DNA of 64,000 nucleotides from Rhodophyticola sp. CCM32 (GTDB lineage: Bacteria; Pseudomonadota; Alphaproteobacteria; Rhodobacterales; Rhodobacteraceae). Numbering within the stretch: position 1 is the stretch's first letter; the number at the start of each line of letters is the position of its first letter. The position numbers were made by a program, and so were the translations under genes. The notes under the pieces are model-generated. The model was not told the DNA's origin. It saw only the letters and a program-made list of their open reading frames with translations, and searched no databases. Positions 51,553-59,897 of the stretch are shown piece after piece. The DNA is taken from contig NZ_CP038492.1 of NCBI RefSeq assembly GCF_004751985.1, positions 2,418,001-2,482,000 on the forward strand, read 5' to 3'.

Positions 51553-52772
51553 CCCAAACCGCCCTCGACCTCGCCCGCAATATCGACACGCGCGCCTGTC
51601 TCGACACCCTGTCAGACATGGTGCGCCACAAAAGCTATTCCGAAACGAAAGGAGAGCGGGACCTCGCCGCCCATATGGTCGATATCATGCGCAATATGGG
51701 GCTTGAAGCCGAGCTTCAGCCGGTGGCGGGCGAAAGGGTCAATGCGATTGGCATCTGGCGGGGGACCGGCGGCGGCAAAAGCCTGCTGTTCAACGGCCAT
51801 CTCGACACCAACCCGGTGACCGAAGGCTGGACTGTCGACCCCTGGGGCGGGATCGTAGATGAAGATTTCATCTATGGCATCGGCGTGTCGAATATGAAGG
51901 CTGGCGATGCGGCCTCCCTGTGTGCGGTGCAGACTCTGATCAAGGCCGGCCGGCGTCTGAAGGGCGATGTGATCCTGACCTATGTGATCGGTGAACTTCA
52001 GGGTGGTGTGGGCACTCTGTCTGCGGTCAAAGCCGGAACCCGCGCGGATTATTTCATCAACTCCGAACCGACCGACCTGCAAGCCGTCACCATGCATGCG
52101 GCCGCCTTCACCTTCATCATCGAATTGGAAGGGATCACCCGCCATCTGTCCAAACGCGAAGAGGCCGTGGATGCGATCCTGGCTGCAACCGCGCTGATCC
52201 CCGAACTGAACGCCATGACATTTTCAGACGCCCCCAGTGACGACCATCGCGCGATCAACCGGGTCCATGTGGGCACTGTGGAAGGTGCGCTTGGGCGCGA
52301 AATGCACAAATGGCGCCCACCCCAGGTTGCCGATTTCGTGCGGATCACCGGATCGGGGCGCTATGGTCCGGGCCAGACCGAAACCTGCGCACTGGCTGAT
52401 ATACGCAATGTTCTCGACCGGCTGGAGGCCCGCACCCCCGGCCTCAAGGCCACGCTGCGCACGGAACATCGTGATGGCAATCCGATGATGCCGGCCTTCG
52501 AGGTTGCGAAAGACGCCCGCATCGTCACCGCCCTGTCCCAGGCCTATGAGGCGATCCGCGGCACGCCCCAACCTGTCGGCGCGATCACCCCGCCAGGCTA
52601 TTACGGCACCGATGCGGGCCATCTTTGGGCCGAGGGAGGCATGGAAGGGGTGGTTTGCGGCCCGGGCGGCAAATACAACACCATGCCCGATGAACGTGTG
52701 GATGTGCCCGATTACCTCGACATGATCCGCATCTACCTGATGACCATGGCGGATATCTGCGATCTGGAGTGA
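51549..52772 (+). CDS. M20-family (ArgE/DapE-like) protein with altered metal ligands
   Basis: A 407-aa relative of ArgE/DapE/succinyl-diaminopimelate-type M20 hydrolases. Seen: FNGHLDTNPVTEGW (first His kept) and NSEPTD (Glu kept). Several other metal positions differ. The GRGxxDMKGG motif reads GIGVSNMKAG, so Asp is Asn. The Glu-Glu pair reads GELQGG, with the second Glu replaced. The C-terminal HxxNE-type motif reads GKYNTMPDE, lacking His. If these alignments hold, the enzyme may not be a normal two-zinc hydrolase and could have another activity or be a binding protein. It follows the transporter and overlaps it. Confidence 0.8.
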   Translation: MTQTALDLARNIDTRACLDTLSDMVRHKSYSETKGERDLAAHMVDIMRNMGLEAELQPVAGERVNAIGIWRGTGGGKSLLFNGHLDTNPVTEGWTVDPWGGIVDEDFIYGIGVSNMKAGDAASLCAVQTLIKAGRRLKGDVILTYVIGELQGGVGTLSAVKAGTRADYFINSEPTDLQAVTMHAAAFTFIIELEGITRHLSKREEAVDAILAATALIPELNAMTFSDAPSDDHRAINRVHVGTVEGALGREMHKWRPPQVADFVRITGSGRYGPGQTETCALADIRNVLDRLEARTPGLKATLRTEHRDGNPMMPAFEVAKDARIVTALSQAYEAIRGTPQPVGAITPPGYYGTDAGHLWAEGGMEGVVCGPGGKYNTMPDERVDVPDYLDMIRIYLMTMADICDLE

Positions 52773-52775
52773 CCC

Positions 52776-53984
52776 ATGACCGAAACCGCCGAGATATCCG
52801 GCACCACCCGGGATGGCCGACAGGTCTCCCTGCGGTTTGCCGAGGCGGAACATCGCCAGCGGATCGCCCGCACCCGCCAGTTGCTGCGGGATCGTGGGCA
52901 GGCCGCCCTGCTGATCTTTGCCCAGGAAAGCCATTATTACCTGACCGGATTCGACACGGCTGGCTATGTGTTTTTTCAGGTCGGGATCGTGACGGCGGAT
53001 GATGGCCCGCTGATCCTGCTGACCCGCACACCTGACCGGCAGCAGGCCGAGGTTGCCTCGCTTTACGACGATATCCGCATCTGGCTGAATGCCGAAGATG
53101 CCACCCCCGCGCATGACCTGCGCGCGATCCTCGCAGATCTGAACCTCGCGGGGGAGCGGATCGGGGTTGAATTCGACACCTATGGCCTGACCGCCGCAAA
53201 CGGGCGTCTGGTCGAGGCCGCGCTTGCCGGGTTTGTCACGCTTGAGGATGCCTCGAATCTGGTCCGCAACCAGCGGCTGGTGAAATCCGCCGCTGAGCTG
53301 GACCATATGCGCGTTGCGGGCAACCTGGCTGACGCCGCTGTTGAGGCCGCGATTTCCATCACCCGGACCGGCATTTATGAAAGCGCGCTGAGTGCGGCCT
53401 GCCTGACCGCCATGTTGCAGGGCGGTGGCGATGTGCCCTCGGGCGGGCCGCTGGTCAATTCCGGTGAACGGGCGCTTTTCGGACGGGGGATCGGTGGACC
53501 TCGCCGGATTGAGAAAACCGATCAGGTTCTGGTCGAACTGGCGGCCTCCTATTGCCGCTATCATGTCTGTATCGAACACACGCTGATCTTGGGCACCCCC
53601 GACCCGCGGCAGGAACGGATGCTGGACATCGCCGCTGACGCGCTGGCACAGGTCAAAGAGGCCGCCCGGGCGGGGACCGAACTGGGCCAGCTTGATGATA
53701 TCCATCGCCGGGTGCTGGACAGGGCCGGATTCGCCAAAGCGCGTTATGCGGCCTGCGGCTATGCGCTGGGATGCACCTTTCGCCCCACATGGATGGATGT
53801 GCCGCCGATGATCTATTCGGGCAATCCACTGATGATGGCACCGGGCATGGTATTCTTTGTCCACATCATGATCCCCGACACCGAAACCGGCCTGACCGCG
53901 GGCGTGGGCCAGACCTTTGCAATCCGTGAGACCGGCCCGCCCGAAGTGTTCAGCGCTTTGCCGGTTGACCTCTATCGCTGCTAG
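52776..53984 (+). CDS. M24B creatinase/ectoine-hydrolase-like protein 2
   Basis: A 402-aa paralogue of the protein at 45268, with the same shape: LLIFAQESHYYLTGFDTAGYVF in the N-terminal domain, and in the catalytic domain LVELAASYCRYH where the metal Asp would be, then MDVPPMIYSGNP (shared word for word with the first paralogue) and GVGQTFAIRE. The two-metal site is absent. It starts 3 bp after the M20-like gene and ends the transporter operon. Having two close paralogues bracket one transporter suggests successive ring-opening or C-N cleavage steps, or two related substrates. Confidence 0.85.
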   Translation: MTETAEISGTTRDGRQVSLRFAEAEHRQRIARTRQLLRDRGQAALLIFAQESHYYLTGFDTAGYVFFQVGIVTADDGPLILLTRTPDRQQAEVASLYDDIRIWLNAEDATPAHDLRAILADLNLAGERIGVEFDTYGLTAANGRLVEAALAGFVTLEDASNLVRNQRLVKSAAELDHMRVAGNLADAAVEAAISITRTGIYESALSAACLTAMLQGGGDVPSGGPLVNSGERALFGRGIGGPRRIEKTDQVLVELAASYCRYHVCIEHTLILGTPDPRQERMLDIAADALAQVKEAARAGTELGQLDDIHRRVLDRAGFAKARYAACGYALGCTFRPTWMDVPPMIYSGNPLMMAPGMVFFVHIMIPDTETGLTAGVGQTFAIRETGPPEVFSALPVDLYRC

Positions 53985-53993
53985 AGCAGAAAT

Positions 53994-54446
53994 CTATCGC
54001 CAGTCTTGGACGCCGCGTGCAATTTTGTCTAGCAAACATAAGAGCGTTTCACGTTCATTGGGGTTCAAAGCACTCAGCATTTTGGCTTCGGATGTCGCAA
54101 AACCAATCATAATCCGGTCATGCACCTTTTGACCTTCCGGCGTGATGTTCAAAACCTGCCGGCGCGTATCCACCTTATCTTTCTCGCGCAGCAAAAAGCC
54201 CTTCTGCTCCAGCGATGACACCGCCCGACTGACCGTGTTGGACGGCTGTTCTGTCACCTCGCAGATGTCGCGCGCATAAAGACCGCGCTGAAAACTCAGA
54301 CACATTAACACGGTGAGTTCGGGGCGGATCAGCCCAGTCTCCCGCTCCATTTTCCGCAACTGCGGTTCACGCCAGAAGTTCGTCAAGAATGCGATCCGGT
54401 ATCCAATGGGAAACGGGGTCGCGTCGAGGATGTCGATCAGTTTCAT
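53994..54446 (-). CDS. MarR-family transcriptional regulator
   Basis: A 150-aa winged-helix regulator. Seen: LIRPELTVLMCLSFQ before the HTH, YARDICEVTEQPSNTVSRAVS (HTH recognition helix), FLLREKDKVDTRRQVLNITPEG (wing). It converges with the end of the M24 gene and is divergent from the TRAP transporter genes. A 40-bp palindrome lies right upstream of its start, so it most likely represses the TRAP operon and itself until an inducer arrives. Confidence 0.92.
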   Translation of the reverse strand: MKLIDILDATPFPIGYRIAFLTNFWREPQLRKMERETGLIRPELTVLMCLSFQRGLYARDICEVTEQPSNTVSRAVSSLEQKGFLLREKDKVDTRRQVLNITPEGQKVHDRIMIGFATSEAKMLSALNPNERETLLCLLDKIARGVQDWR

Positions 54447-54472
54447 ATTTCAAACCTAGCCCTGAAAAAAGG

Positions 54473-54512
54473 ATTGCTCCAGATGGAAATATATTGTTCC
54501 ATGTGGAGCAAT
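54473..54512. promoter_or_regulatory. MarR operator candidate, 40-bp nested palindrome
   Basis: Outer arms ATTGCTCC and GGAGCAAT enclose an inner palindrome ATGGAA-N8-TTCCAT (54483-54502). The whole arm match is 15 of 16 bases. It sits between the divergent MarR and TRAP genes and would overlap both promoters. Confidence 0.8.
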
Positions 54513-54528
54513 ATGCGGGGAGGACGTA

Positions 54529-55041
54529 GTGAAACGAGGGGAGCATGCCCTTGCGGTGTTTGCAGTCGGATTGCTGATTCTGATGGCGGCAATCGTGGCG
54601 CAGGTCATCTGCAGCGCCTTGGATGTGAACCCTCTGGCCGAATTTACGACCGACTGGGCCCTGATCGGCGGTGCCGTAACGCTGAATTCGCTGCTTGATT
54701 TGCAATGGCACCTGCTGGTCGTCGCGGGGCTGTTGCCTACGGGATTGGTATGGCTGCGCGATGTCCACGTGCGCGTTGATTTCCTCTACCAGAACCGCAG
54801 CCGCGCGACGCGCGCGCGGATCAACCTCATCGGCAACCTACTCTTCGCCACGCCGTTCCTTGCCCTTGCCCTACCCGCCTCGTGGAATTTCATGATACGC
54901 GCATGGACCTCGGACGAAGGGTCCCGCAACGGGGGGCTGAATGATCTCTGGCTGGTCAAAACCGTGCTGCCTTTGGGGCTGGCCCTTCTGGCCATAGCCA
55001 TCCTGTTTGAAACCCTCCGCCTGATCCGTGTGGCCAGATGA
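54529..55041 (+). CDS. dctQ: TRAP transporter small membrane subunit (DctQ)
   Basis: A 170-aa protein with four predicted helices, the small membrane subunit of a TRAP transporter. Seen: an N-terminal helix with VFAVGLLILMAAIVAQVICS, the family stretch DLQWHLLVVAGLLPTGLVWL, then DVHVRVDFLYQNRS (the usual R-V-D segment). GTG start at 54529 with GGAGGA upstream. It overlaps the dctM start by 4 bp. Works with DctM and the periplasmic DctP encoded downstream, using an ion gradient. Confidence 0.9.
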   Translation: MKRGEHALAVFAVGLLILMAAIVAQVICSALDVNPLAEFTTDWALIGGAVTLNSLLDLQWHLLVVAGLLPTGLVWLRDVHVRVDFLYQNRSRATRARINLIGNLLFATPFLALALPASWNFMIRAWTSDEGSRNGGLNDLWLVKTVLPLGLALLAIAILFETLRLIRVAR

Positions 55042-56348
55042 GCGAGAGCCTCCTCCCTCTCGCCATGGCGGCGCTCACGCTCATTGGCATTCTCGCAGGA
55101 TACCGCGTGGGCATGGTGCTGGCGGGTTCTGCCGCGATTTTCATCCTGATCTCGGACCTGCCAACGGCCTTCTTTAACCTGCTTGTCAGCCGGATTTACG
55201 CCAATGTGTTGTCCAACTGGCTACTGGTGGCGATCCCGATGTTCATCCTGATGGGCCTGATTTTGGAAACGTCAGGCGTTGCAGAACGCTCCCTGCGCGC
55301 GGCACAACGTGCCCTCGGCGGCAGTGCGGGTGGGATGGGCGTGTCGGTTCTTGTGATCGGCGTCCTGCTTGCAGCCTCATCCGGCATCGTCGGCGCGTCG
55401 GTGGTTCTGCTGGCCCTCCTTGCCCTGCCTCGCCTTGAAGAAGCAGGCTATGACAAATCCACCTCTGCAGGGCTGGTCGCGGCTTCGGGCACGCTCGCCA
55501 TTCTGATCCCGCCCTCGGTCATGCTGATCGTGCTGGGCGACCAGTTGCAAACGCCTGTGCCGGACATGTTCGCAGGTGCCATCGGGCCGGGGCTGATGCT
55601 CGTCGGGGCCTATGCGGCCTATGTGATATGGCGCGCGCGCGGATTGCCCGCGATGCCGCAGACCCATCGCGTGTCCCTGTGGCAGTTGCTGTTCGACCTT
55701 GGCCCATTGCTGTCCCTCGTGGTTTGCGTTCTGGGGTCGATCATTGCAGGGCTGGCAACCCCGACCGAAGCCAGCGGCATCGGGGCCCTTGGTGCGCTCC
55801 TGATCACCGTTCTTTATGGCCAGTTCAGCATCGGCATGCTGATGACCGCCGCCAAGAAAACCGTCGTGACCACCGCTGTCGTGCTCTTCGTGATGATCGG
55901 GGCCACTTGTTTTTCCGCCGTCTTCAAAGGCGTGGGCGGTGATGACCTGGTTGAGGCGGGGATCATGGCCTTTGGCACAGATCCCTACACTGTGCTGGCC
56001 GTCGTCATGGGCGCGATCTTTCTTTTGGGCTTCGTGCTCGACTGGCTGGAAATCACGCTCATCCTGATGCCGATTTTTGCACCCATCGTGGCGGGGCTCG
56101 ACTTCGGCAACGGGCTGGCGGGGCAAGATATCCTGATCTGGTTCGGTATCCTTGTTGCCGTCAACCTGCAGACCTCATTCCTGACACCGCCCTTTGGCTT
56201 TTCGCTCTTCTACTTGCGGGGAGCGGCGGGCGACCGGCTGACCACCCCGCAAATCTACAAAGGCGTGGCACCGTTCATTGCATTGCAAGTCGCAGTGCTG
56301 GTGCTGCTGATCGTATTCCCCCGGCTGATCACCGGGTTCACATCATGA
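55038..56348 (+). CDS. dctM: TRAP transporter large permease subunit (DctM)
   Basis: A 436-aa polytopic membrane protein, about 12 helices, DctM/SiaM family. Seen: LLVAIPMFILMGLILETSGV, AASSGIVGASVVLLALLALP, LVAASGTLAILIPPSVMLIV, FLTPPFGFSLFYLRG near the C-terminus. All are highly conserved in TRAP permeases. Overlaps dctQ and dctP genes by 4 bp at each end in the upstream reading, so the three subunits form one transcript. Substrate group is probably an organic acid. Confidence 0.95.
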   Translation: MSESLLPLAMAALTLIGILAGYRVGMVLAGSAAIFILISDLPTAFFNLLVSRIYANVLSNWLLVAIPMFILMGLILETSGVAERSLRAAQRALGGSAGGMGVSVLVIGVLLAASSGIVGASVVLLALLALPRLEEAGYDKSTSAGLVAASGTLAILIPPSVMLIVLGDQLQTPVPDMFAGAIGPGLMLVGAYAAYVIWRARGLPAMPQTHRVSLWQLLFDLGPLLSLVVCVLGSIIAGLATPTEASGIGALGALLITVLYGQFSIGMLMTAAKKTVVTTAVVLFVMIGATCFSAVFKGVGGDDLVEAGIMAFGTDPYTVLAVVMGAIFLLGFVLDWLEITLILMPIFAPIVAGLDFGNGLAGQDILIWFGILVAVNLQTSFLTPPFGFSLFYLRGAAGDRLTTPQIYKGVAPFIALQVAVLVLLIVFPRLITGFTS

Positions 56349-56362
56349 TAGGGAGGAACCTC

Positions 56363-57382
56363 ATGAAAACCACACTGATCGCCGCATCCGTCGCGGCCCT
56401 TGCAGCAAGCGGCGCTTTGGCCGACAGCTTTACAATGCAAAGCGCCTTTCCCGGCCTGCCCGTGCTTGACCCGACGGCACAGCGGTTCGTCGAAAACGTC
56501 GCCACCCTAACCGGCGGCGAAGTCGATTTTGACTATCTGTTGGCTGGTGAGTTGTCCCCGCCGACTGAAATTTTCGACAACGTCAGCGTGGGGGCCATTG
56601 ATGCCGGCTGGTCCTTTGCGGCCTATGCGGCGGGTAAAGAACCGGCAGCGGCTCTCTTCGGCTCGGTGCCCTTTGGCGGCGACCCCCTGTCTTACATCAG
56701 CTGGCTGCATCACGGCGGCGGGCTGGAGCTGTGGCAGGAGATGTATGAACCCTATAATATCGTGCCAATGGCCTGCGGTGTGATCCTGTCGGAGGCAGGC
56801 GGCTGGTACACATCCGAGATCAACAGCCCCGAAGACCTGCAAGGCCTCAATATCCGCATCGGCGGCTTGGGCGGCGAGATACTTGGCAGGCTGGGGGCCA
56901 ATGCGACAGGTATCCCCGTGGGCGAAATCTCAACGTCACTGGAAACCGGTCGGCTTGATGCCACAGAGCTCAGCTTTCCTCTCGTCGATGTCTTGCTGGG
57001 CTTCGATGAGGTTGCCAAAAACTACTACTTCCCTGGCTGGCACCAACCGGCAGGCTTTATCGAATTCTATATGAACAAGGATAAATGGGACAGCCTGACA
57101 GATCAGCAGCGCACCGCAATCGAAGTGTCCTGCGCGGACGCGAACCTCTATGCGATGGGCGTAGCTGCGGGTGCGCAAAGCGAAGTTCTGGACCAGTTCC
57201 GGGCCAACGGCGTCAACGTTCAACGTTTCCCGGACAGTGTTCTGGACGCACTGCGCGAAGCGGCCGACGAGGTCTATGCTGAGAACGCCGAAAACGACCC
57301 GATGTTCAGACGCGTGATCGAAAGCTACCGCGCATATGCTGCGGCATATAACGAGTATCAGGCGCTTTCAGATCTCAACTAA
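56363..57382 (+). CDS. dctP: TRAP transporter substrate-binding protein (DctP)
   Basis: A 339-aa periplasmic binding protein with a signal peptide cut after GALA (about residue 21). Seen: an ABC-like first lobe SAFPGLPVLDPTAQRFVE, a central NSPEDLQGLNIRIGGLGGEI (the TRAP dicarboxylate-binding Arg lies in this stretch), and LDATELSFPLVDVLLGF. ATG at 56363 follows GGGAGGAAC. Captures the substrate for DctQM. The following alpha/beta hydrolase may cleave the imported ester or a product. Confidence 0.9.
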   Translation: MKTTLIAASVAALAASGALADSFTMQSAFPGLPVLDPTAQRFVENVATLTGGEVDFDYLLAGELSPPTEIFDNVSVGAIDAGWSFAAYAAGKEPAAALFGSVPFGGDPLSYISWLHHGGGLELWQEMYEPYNIVPMACGVILSEAGGWYTSEINSPEDLQGLNIRIGGLGGEILGRLGANATGIPVGEISTSLETGRLDATELSFPLVDVLLGFDEVAKNYYFPGWHQPAGFIEFYMNKDKWDSLTDQQRTAIEVSCADANLYAMGVAAGAQSEVLDQFRANGVNVQRFPDSVLDALREAADEVYAENAENDPMFRRVIESYRAYAAAYNEYQALSDLN

Positions 57383-57436
57383 GCCCAAAGGCGCGCCTTG
57401 TCTTTTGGCGGGGCGCGCCACCACAAAGGCTGTTCC

Positions 57437-58330
57437 ATGGGTTATCACTTATCAGATTTCGGGTCCTACACCGCGGGCGGGCGCATCCATCAGGTCACAA
57501 CCGGCACGCCCAAAACCGTGCAGTTCACCCGCACCGCGTCTTACGAGGTTGACCCGCGCGGTCATTTCGCAGTGGAACATGCCTATGTCCAATATTTCAT
57601 TCCTGAGGCCCGCAATACTGACCCCCCTGTGGTGCTGATCCACGGCGGCGGCATGTCCGGCACCTGTTGGGAGACGACGCCCGATGGCCGCCCCGGCTGG
57701 CTGCATCTGCTGTTGCAACGTGGCTATGAGGTCCATGTGGTCGACAATGTCGAACGCGGTCGCGCGGGCTTTGCCCCCAGTCTGTGGGAGGGCGATCCGA
57801 TCCTGCGCAGCATGGAAGAGGCGTGGGTCCTGTTTCGTATTGGCACCCGCGAAGGCTTCGCAACCCGCACGGCTTTTAAGGGCCAGCAATTCCCCGTCGC
57901 GCAGTTTGATGCCTTTGCGCGCATTTTTGCCCCGCGATGGCTGCACACCACGCCCCTGCACACTCAGGCGCTGCTGGACGTGCTGCGCAAAACCGGCCCT
58001 GCGATCGTCGTCTGCCACAGCCAGGGCGGTGAGATTGCCTTTGACGCACAGGCCGCAGCCCCCGACCTGTTCCGCCGCATCATCGCCCTCGAACCCTCAG
58101 GCGCACCTGCGACAGCATCGGTTTTGGGCAATACCCCTCTGACCATCGTGGCGGGTGATTTCTTGGACTGTGCAGAACATTGGCAAGATCGCTCAACAGC
58201 CTGGGCTGCCCTTTCGACACATAACCAGAATTTCAGGCTGTTGGCCGAACCCGACCTGCCCCGCGGGCACAGCCACATGCTGATGATGGATCACTTGAGC
58301 CACAACCTGTTCGACCTGCTTTTTGGCTAA
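57437..58330 (+). CDS. Alpha/beta-hydrolase (esterase-like)
   Basis: A 297-aa alpha/beta-hydrolase. Seen: VVLIHGGGMSGTCWETTPDG (oxyanion region HGGG), AIVVCHSQGGEIAF with the Ser nucleophile, RRIIALEPSGAP, and a C-terminal DLPRGHSHMLMMDHLS with the likely catalytic His. No signal peptide. ATG at 57437 preceded by GGCTGTTCC, a weak site; the TRAP genes upstream suggest one operon. Its stop codon lies at the edge of a 34-bp dispersed palindrome. It may hydrolyse an ester or lactone of the imported acid. Confidence 0.86.
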   Translation: MGYHLSDFGSYTAGGRIHQVTTGTPKTVQFTRTASYEVDPRGHFAVEHAYVQYFIPEARNTDPPVVLIHGGGMSGTCWETTPDGRPGWLHLLLQRGYEVHVVDNVERGRAGFAPSLWEGDPILRSMEEAWVLFRIGTREGFATRTAFKGQQFPVAQFDAFARIFAPRWLHTTPLHTQALLDVLRKTGPAIVVCHSQGGEIAFDAQAAAPDLFRRIIALEPSGAPATASVLGNTPLTIVAGDFLDCAEHWQDRSTAWAALSTHNQNFRLLAEPDLPRGHSHMLMMDHLSHNLFDLLFG

Positions 58331-58360
58331 AGCGTTTCGACTTTATGTTGAAACGCTATA
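58327..58360. repeat. 34-bp dispersed palindromic element, copy 2
   Basis: Exact reverse complement of the element at 11072-11105, with arms AGCGTTTC and GAAACGCT. It begins at the stop codon of the alpha/beta-hydrolase gene and abuts the IS110 remnant. Probably a transcript-end hairpin and a repeat of wider distribution. Confidence 0.8.
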
Positions 58361-58394
58361 ATGGGAAGACGGCCGCGACGTCAAACCTGATGGG

Positions 58395-58700
58395 GTGGAT
58401 GGCTCCTGCTTCAATCGTCGTCGCAATGCGCCATACTGCAAATGTCCATATCTGCAGCGCACGCAACTTATCAATGGTCTGCGTGATATGGTGGCCGAGC
58501 TTGGCGTTTACATTGCAAGAGGTCTCGCTCGGGTCATCGGTTTTGCTCAAGATATTCTTGTAGATGAAGTTCTGGACCTGCCCGAGATTGCCAATGAGGT
58601 GATCCACAATCTCTGCAAACAGGTCATCGCACTGCATGCGCGGGTGACGGTCGAAAGCTGCCAAGCCGCACCGGGAAAATTTTGCCAAAGGATCGACGGC
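58395..58700 (+). mobile_element. IS110-family transposase remnant
   Basis: A short reading frame (to 58733) carries the centre of an IS110-type transposase: YLQRTQLINGLRDMVAELGV with the family's R-Q-R-T-Q-x-I-N-x-L-R pattern, followed by LPEIANEVIHNLCKQVIALHARV. The N-terminal DEDD active-site region and the C-terminal transposase-20 domain are missing, so it is inactive. It fills most of the gap between the alpha/beta-hydrolase and the third M24 gene. Confidence 0.75.
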
Positions 58701-58715
58701 TTTCAGGCCGTCCGC

Positions 58716-59849
58716 TCACCCCGCAATGAATAACTGACGCGGAAAATTGGTCAGCCGTTCAGACCCCGTCTCGGTGATCGCAATCGTCTCGGACATGCCG
58801 AACCCCCGGGCCAGCACATAGGTGTGAAAGGTCATCCCCGGCTCGAAGCACCAATCCGCACCGGGCGCGGCCTCCAATGGCTCTCCGCCAGAGGGCTGAA
58901 GCAGTAAACCGACGGAATAGAAGGTCTTGTTGGTATAGGTCTCGCGCAGCCCGGCAGACAGCACACCTTCGCGGTAAATCGTGTCAGGCACCCGGGCAGA
59001 TATGCCGGGGGCCACCTCGGCCAGGGCGGCATCCTGTATCGCGATCAGGTTTTCGACCACCCGGTGATCCTCCTCACGGGCGCTGGCCACCCGGATCGGA
59101 CGCATGAACCGGGCATGGTAATGGCGGACATTCGGTGTGGTCTCGATCTGCACGATATCGCCATGTTCAAGAACCCGGTCCGAATAGCCGCCATGCAGGT
59201 GGAACGCCCGCTCACCCGAGGACATGACACCGGGGCCGGGCAGATCACTGCCCGCGCGGATCATCGCGGCACAAACCTCGGCGGCCATCTCCCGCTCGCT
59301 GACGCCCACGGCAGCACTGTCGATTGCCGCGCGCATCCCGGCCTCGGCCGCCTTGCCCGCGCGGCGCTGATAGGCAATCTCGGCCGGGGATTTGATCAAC
59401 CGCATCTGCCGCACAAGATCACTTTCATCCTGCCAGAGACAGCCCGGCAGGGCCGCTTGCAGACCGTCGAACCGATCAACCGACAGCGGCCAGGCGGCTT
59501 TCTCGATCCCCAGTTTCGCAGTGCTGCCCAACCGCGCGCGGATCGCCTCCGCCGCCACCGCGATCCGGTCATCGCTGTCGCGCCACATCGCCCGGTCGGG
59601 ATAGACGCAGGTGGCATCAAGGTAATATTCCTCAACATCCCTGCAAAACACCGCAGGCAGCCCCTCTGCCGGAATGATCGCAAACTGCAATGTCCCGTAA
59701 CCCCGGGTGAAATACCCTGTCACCCAGGTCACCGTTTCGGGCTGGAAGGCGATCAGACCGTCCAGACCGCCGGCGCGCAAGGCGGCCTGCACACGGGCAA
59801 GCCGGGCATCATATTCGCGTTTCTCGAACCAATAGGCGGTCTCGACCAC
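58716..59849 (-). CDS. M24B creatinase/ectoine-hydrolase-like protein 3
   Basis: A 377-aa M24-fold protein, more distant from the pair at 45268 and 52776. Seen: LIAFQPETVTWVTGYFTRGYG in the N-terminal domain, and in the catalytic domain HGDIVQIETTPNVRHYHARF in place of the metal Asp stretch, then WCFEPGMTFHTYVLARGFGMSET. Two-metal ligands are not apparent. It lies 48 bp ahead of the amidotransferase gene stop, in the same direction, so it forms a two-gene unit with it. Confidence 0.83.
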   Translation of the reverse strand: MVETAYWFEKREYDARLARVQAALRAGGLDGLIAFQPETVTWVTGYFTRGYGTLQFAIIPAEGLPAVFCRDVEEYYLDATCVYPDRAMWRDSDDRIAVAAEAIRARLGSTAKLGIEKAAWPLSVDRFDGLQAALPGCLWQDESDLVRQMRLIKSPAEIAYQRRAGKAAEAGMRAAIDSAAVGVSEREMAAEVCAAMIRAGSDLPGPGVMSSGERAFHLHGGYSDRVLEHGDIVQIETTPNVRHYHARFMRPIRVASAREEDHRVVENLIAIQDAALAEVAPGISARVPDTIYREGVLSAGLRETYTNKTFYSVGLLLQPSGGEPLEAAPGADWCFEPGMTFHTYVLARGFGMSETIAITETGSERLTNFPRQLFIAG

Positions 59850-59897
59850 TCTCTTCCCTTTCTGTCCGGGTTTGCGGGGCTGTCCGGGTTTTCGGGC

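Noticed and set aside
52224..53864. A 546-aa minus-strand open frame.
   Set aside because: It shadows the M20-like and M24 genes, both of which have clear motifs and tight operon spacing.
45268..53984. A canonical ectoine-degradation (doeA-doeB) locus.
   Set aside because: DoeA-like proteins are present, but no ectoine transporter, EutD/E set or AsnC-type regulator is visible, so the assignment is not supported.
58345..58563. A short plus-strand gene after the alpha/beta hydrolase.
   Set aside because: It overlaps the IS110 remnant in another frame and has no motif; the remnant explains the sequence.
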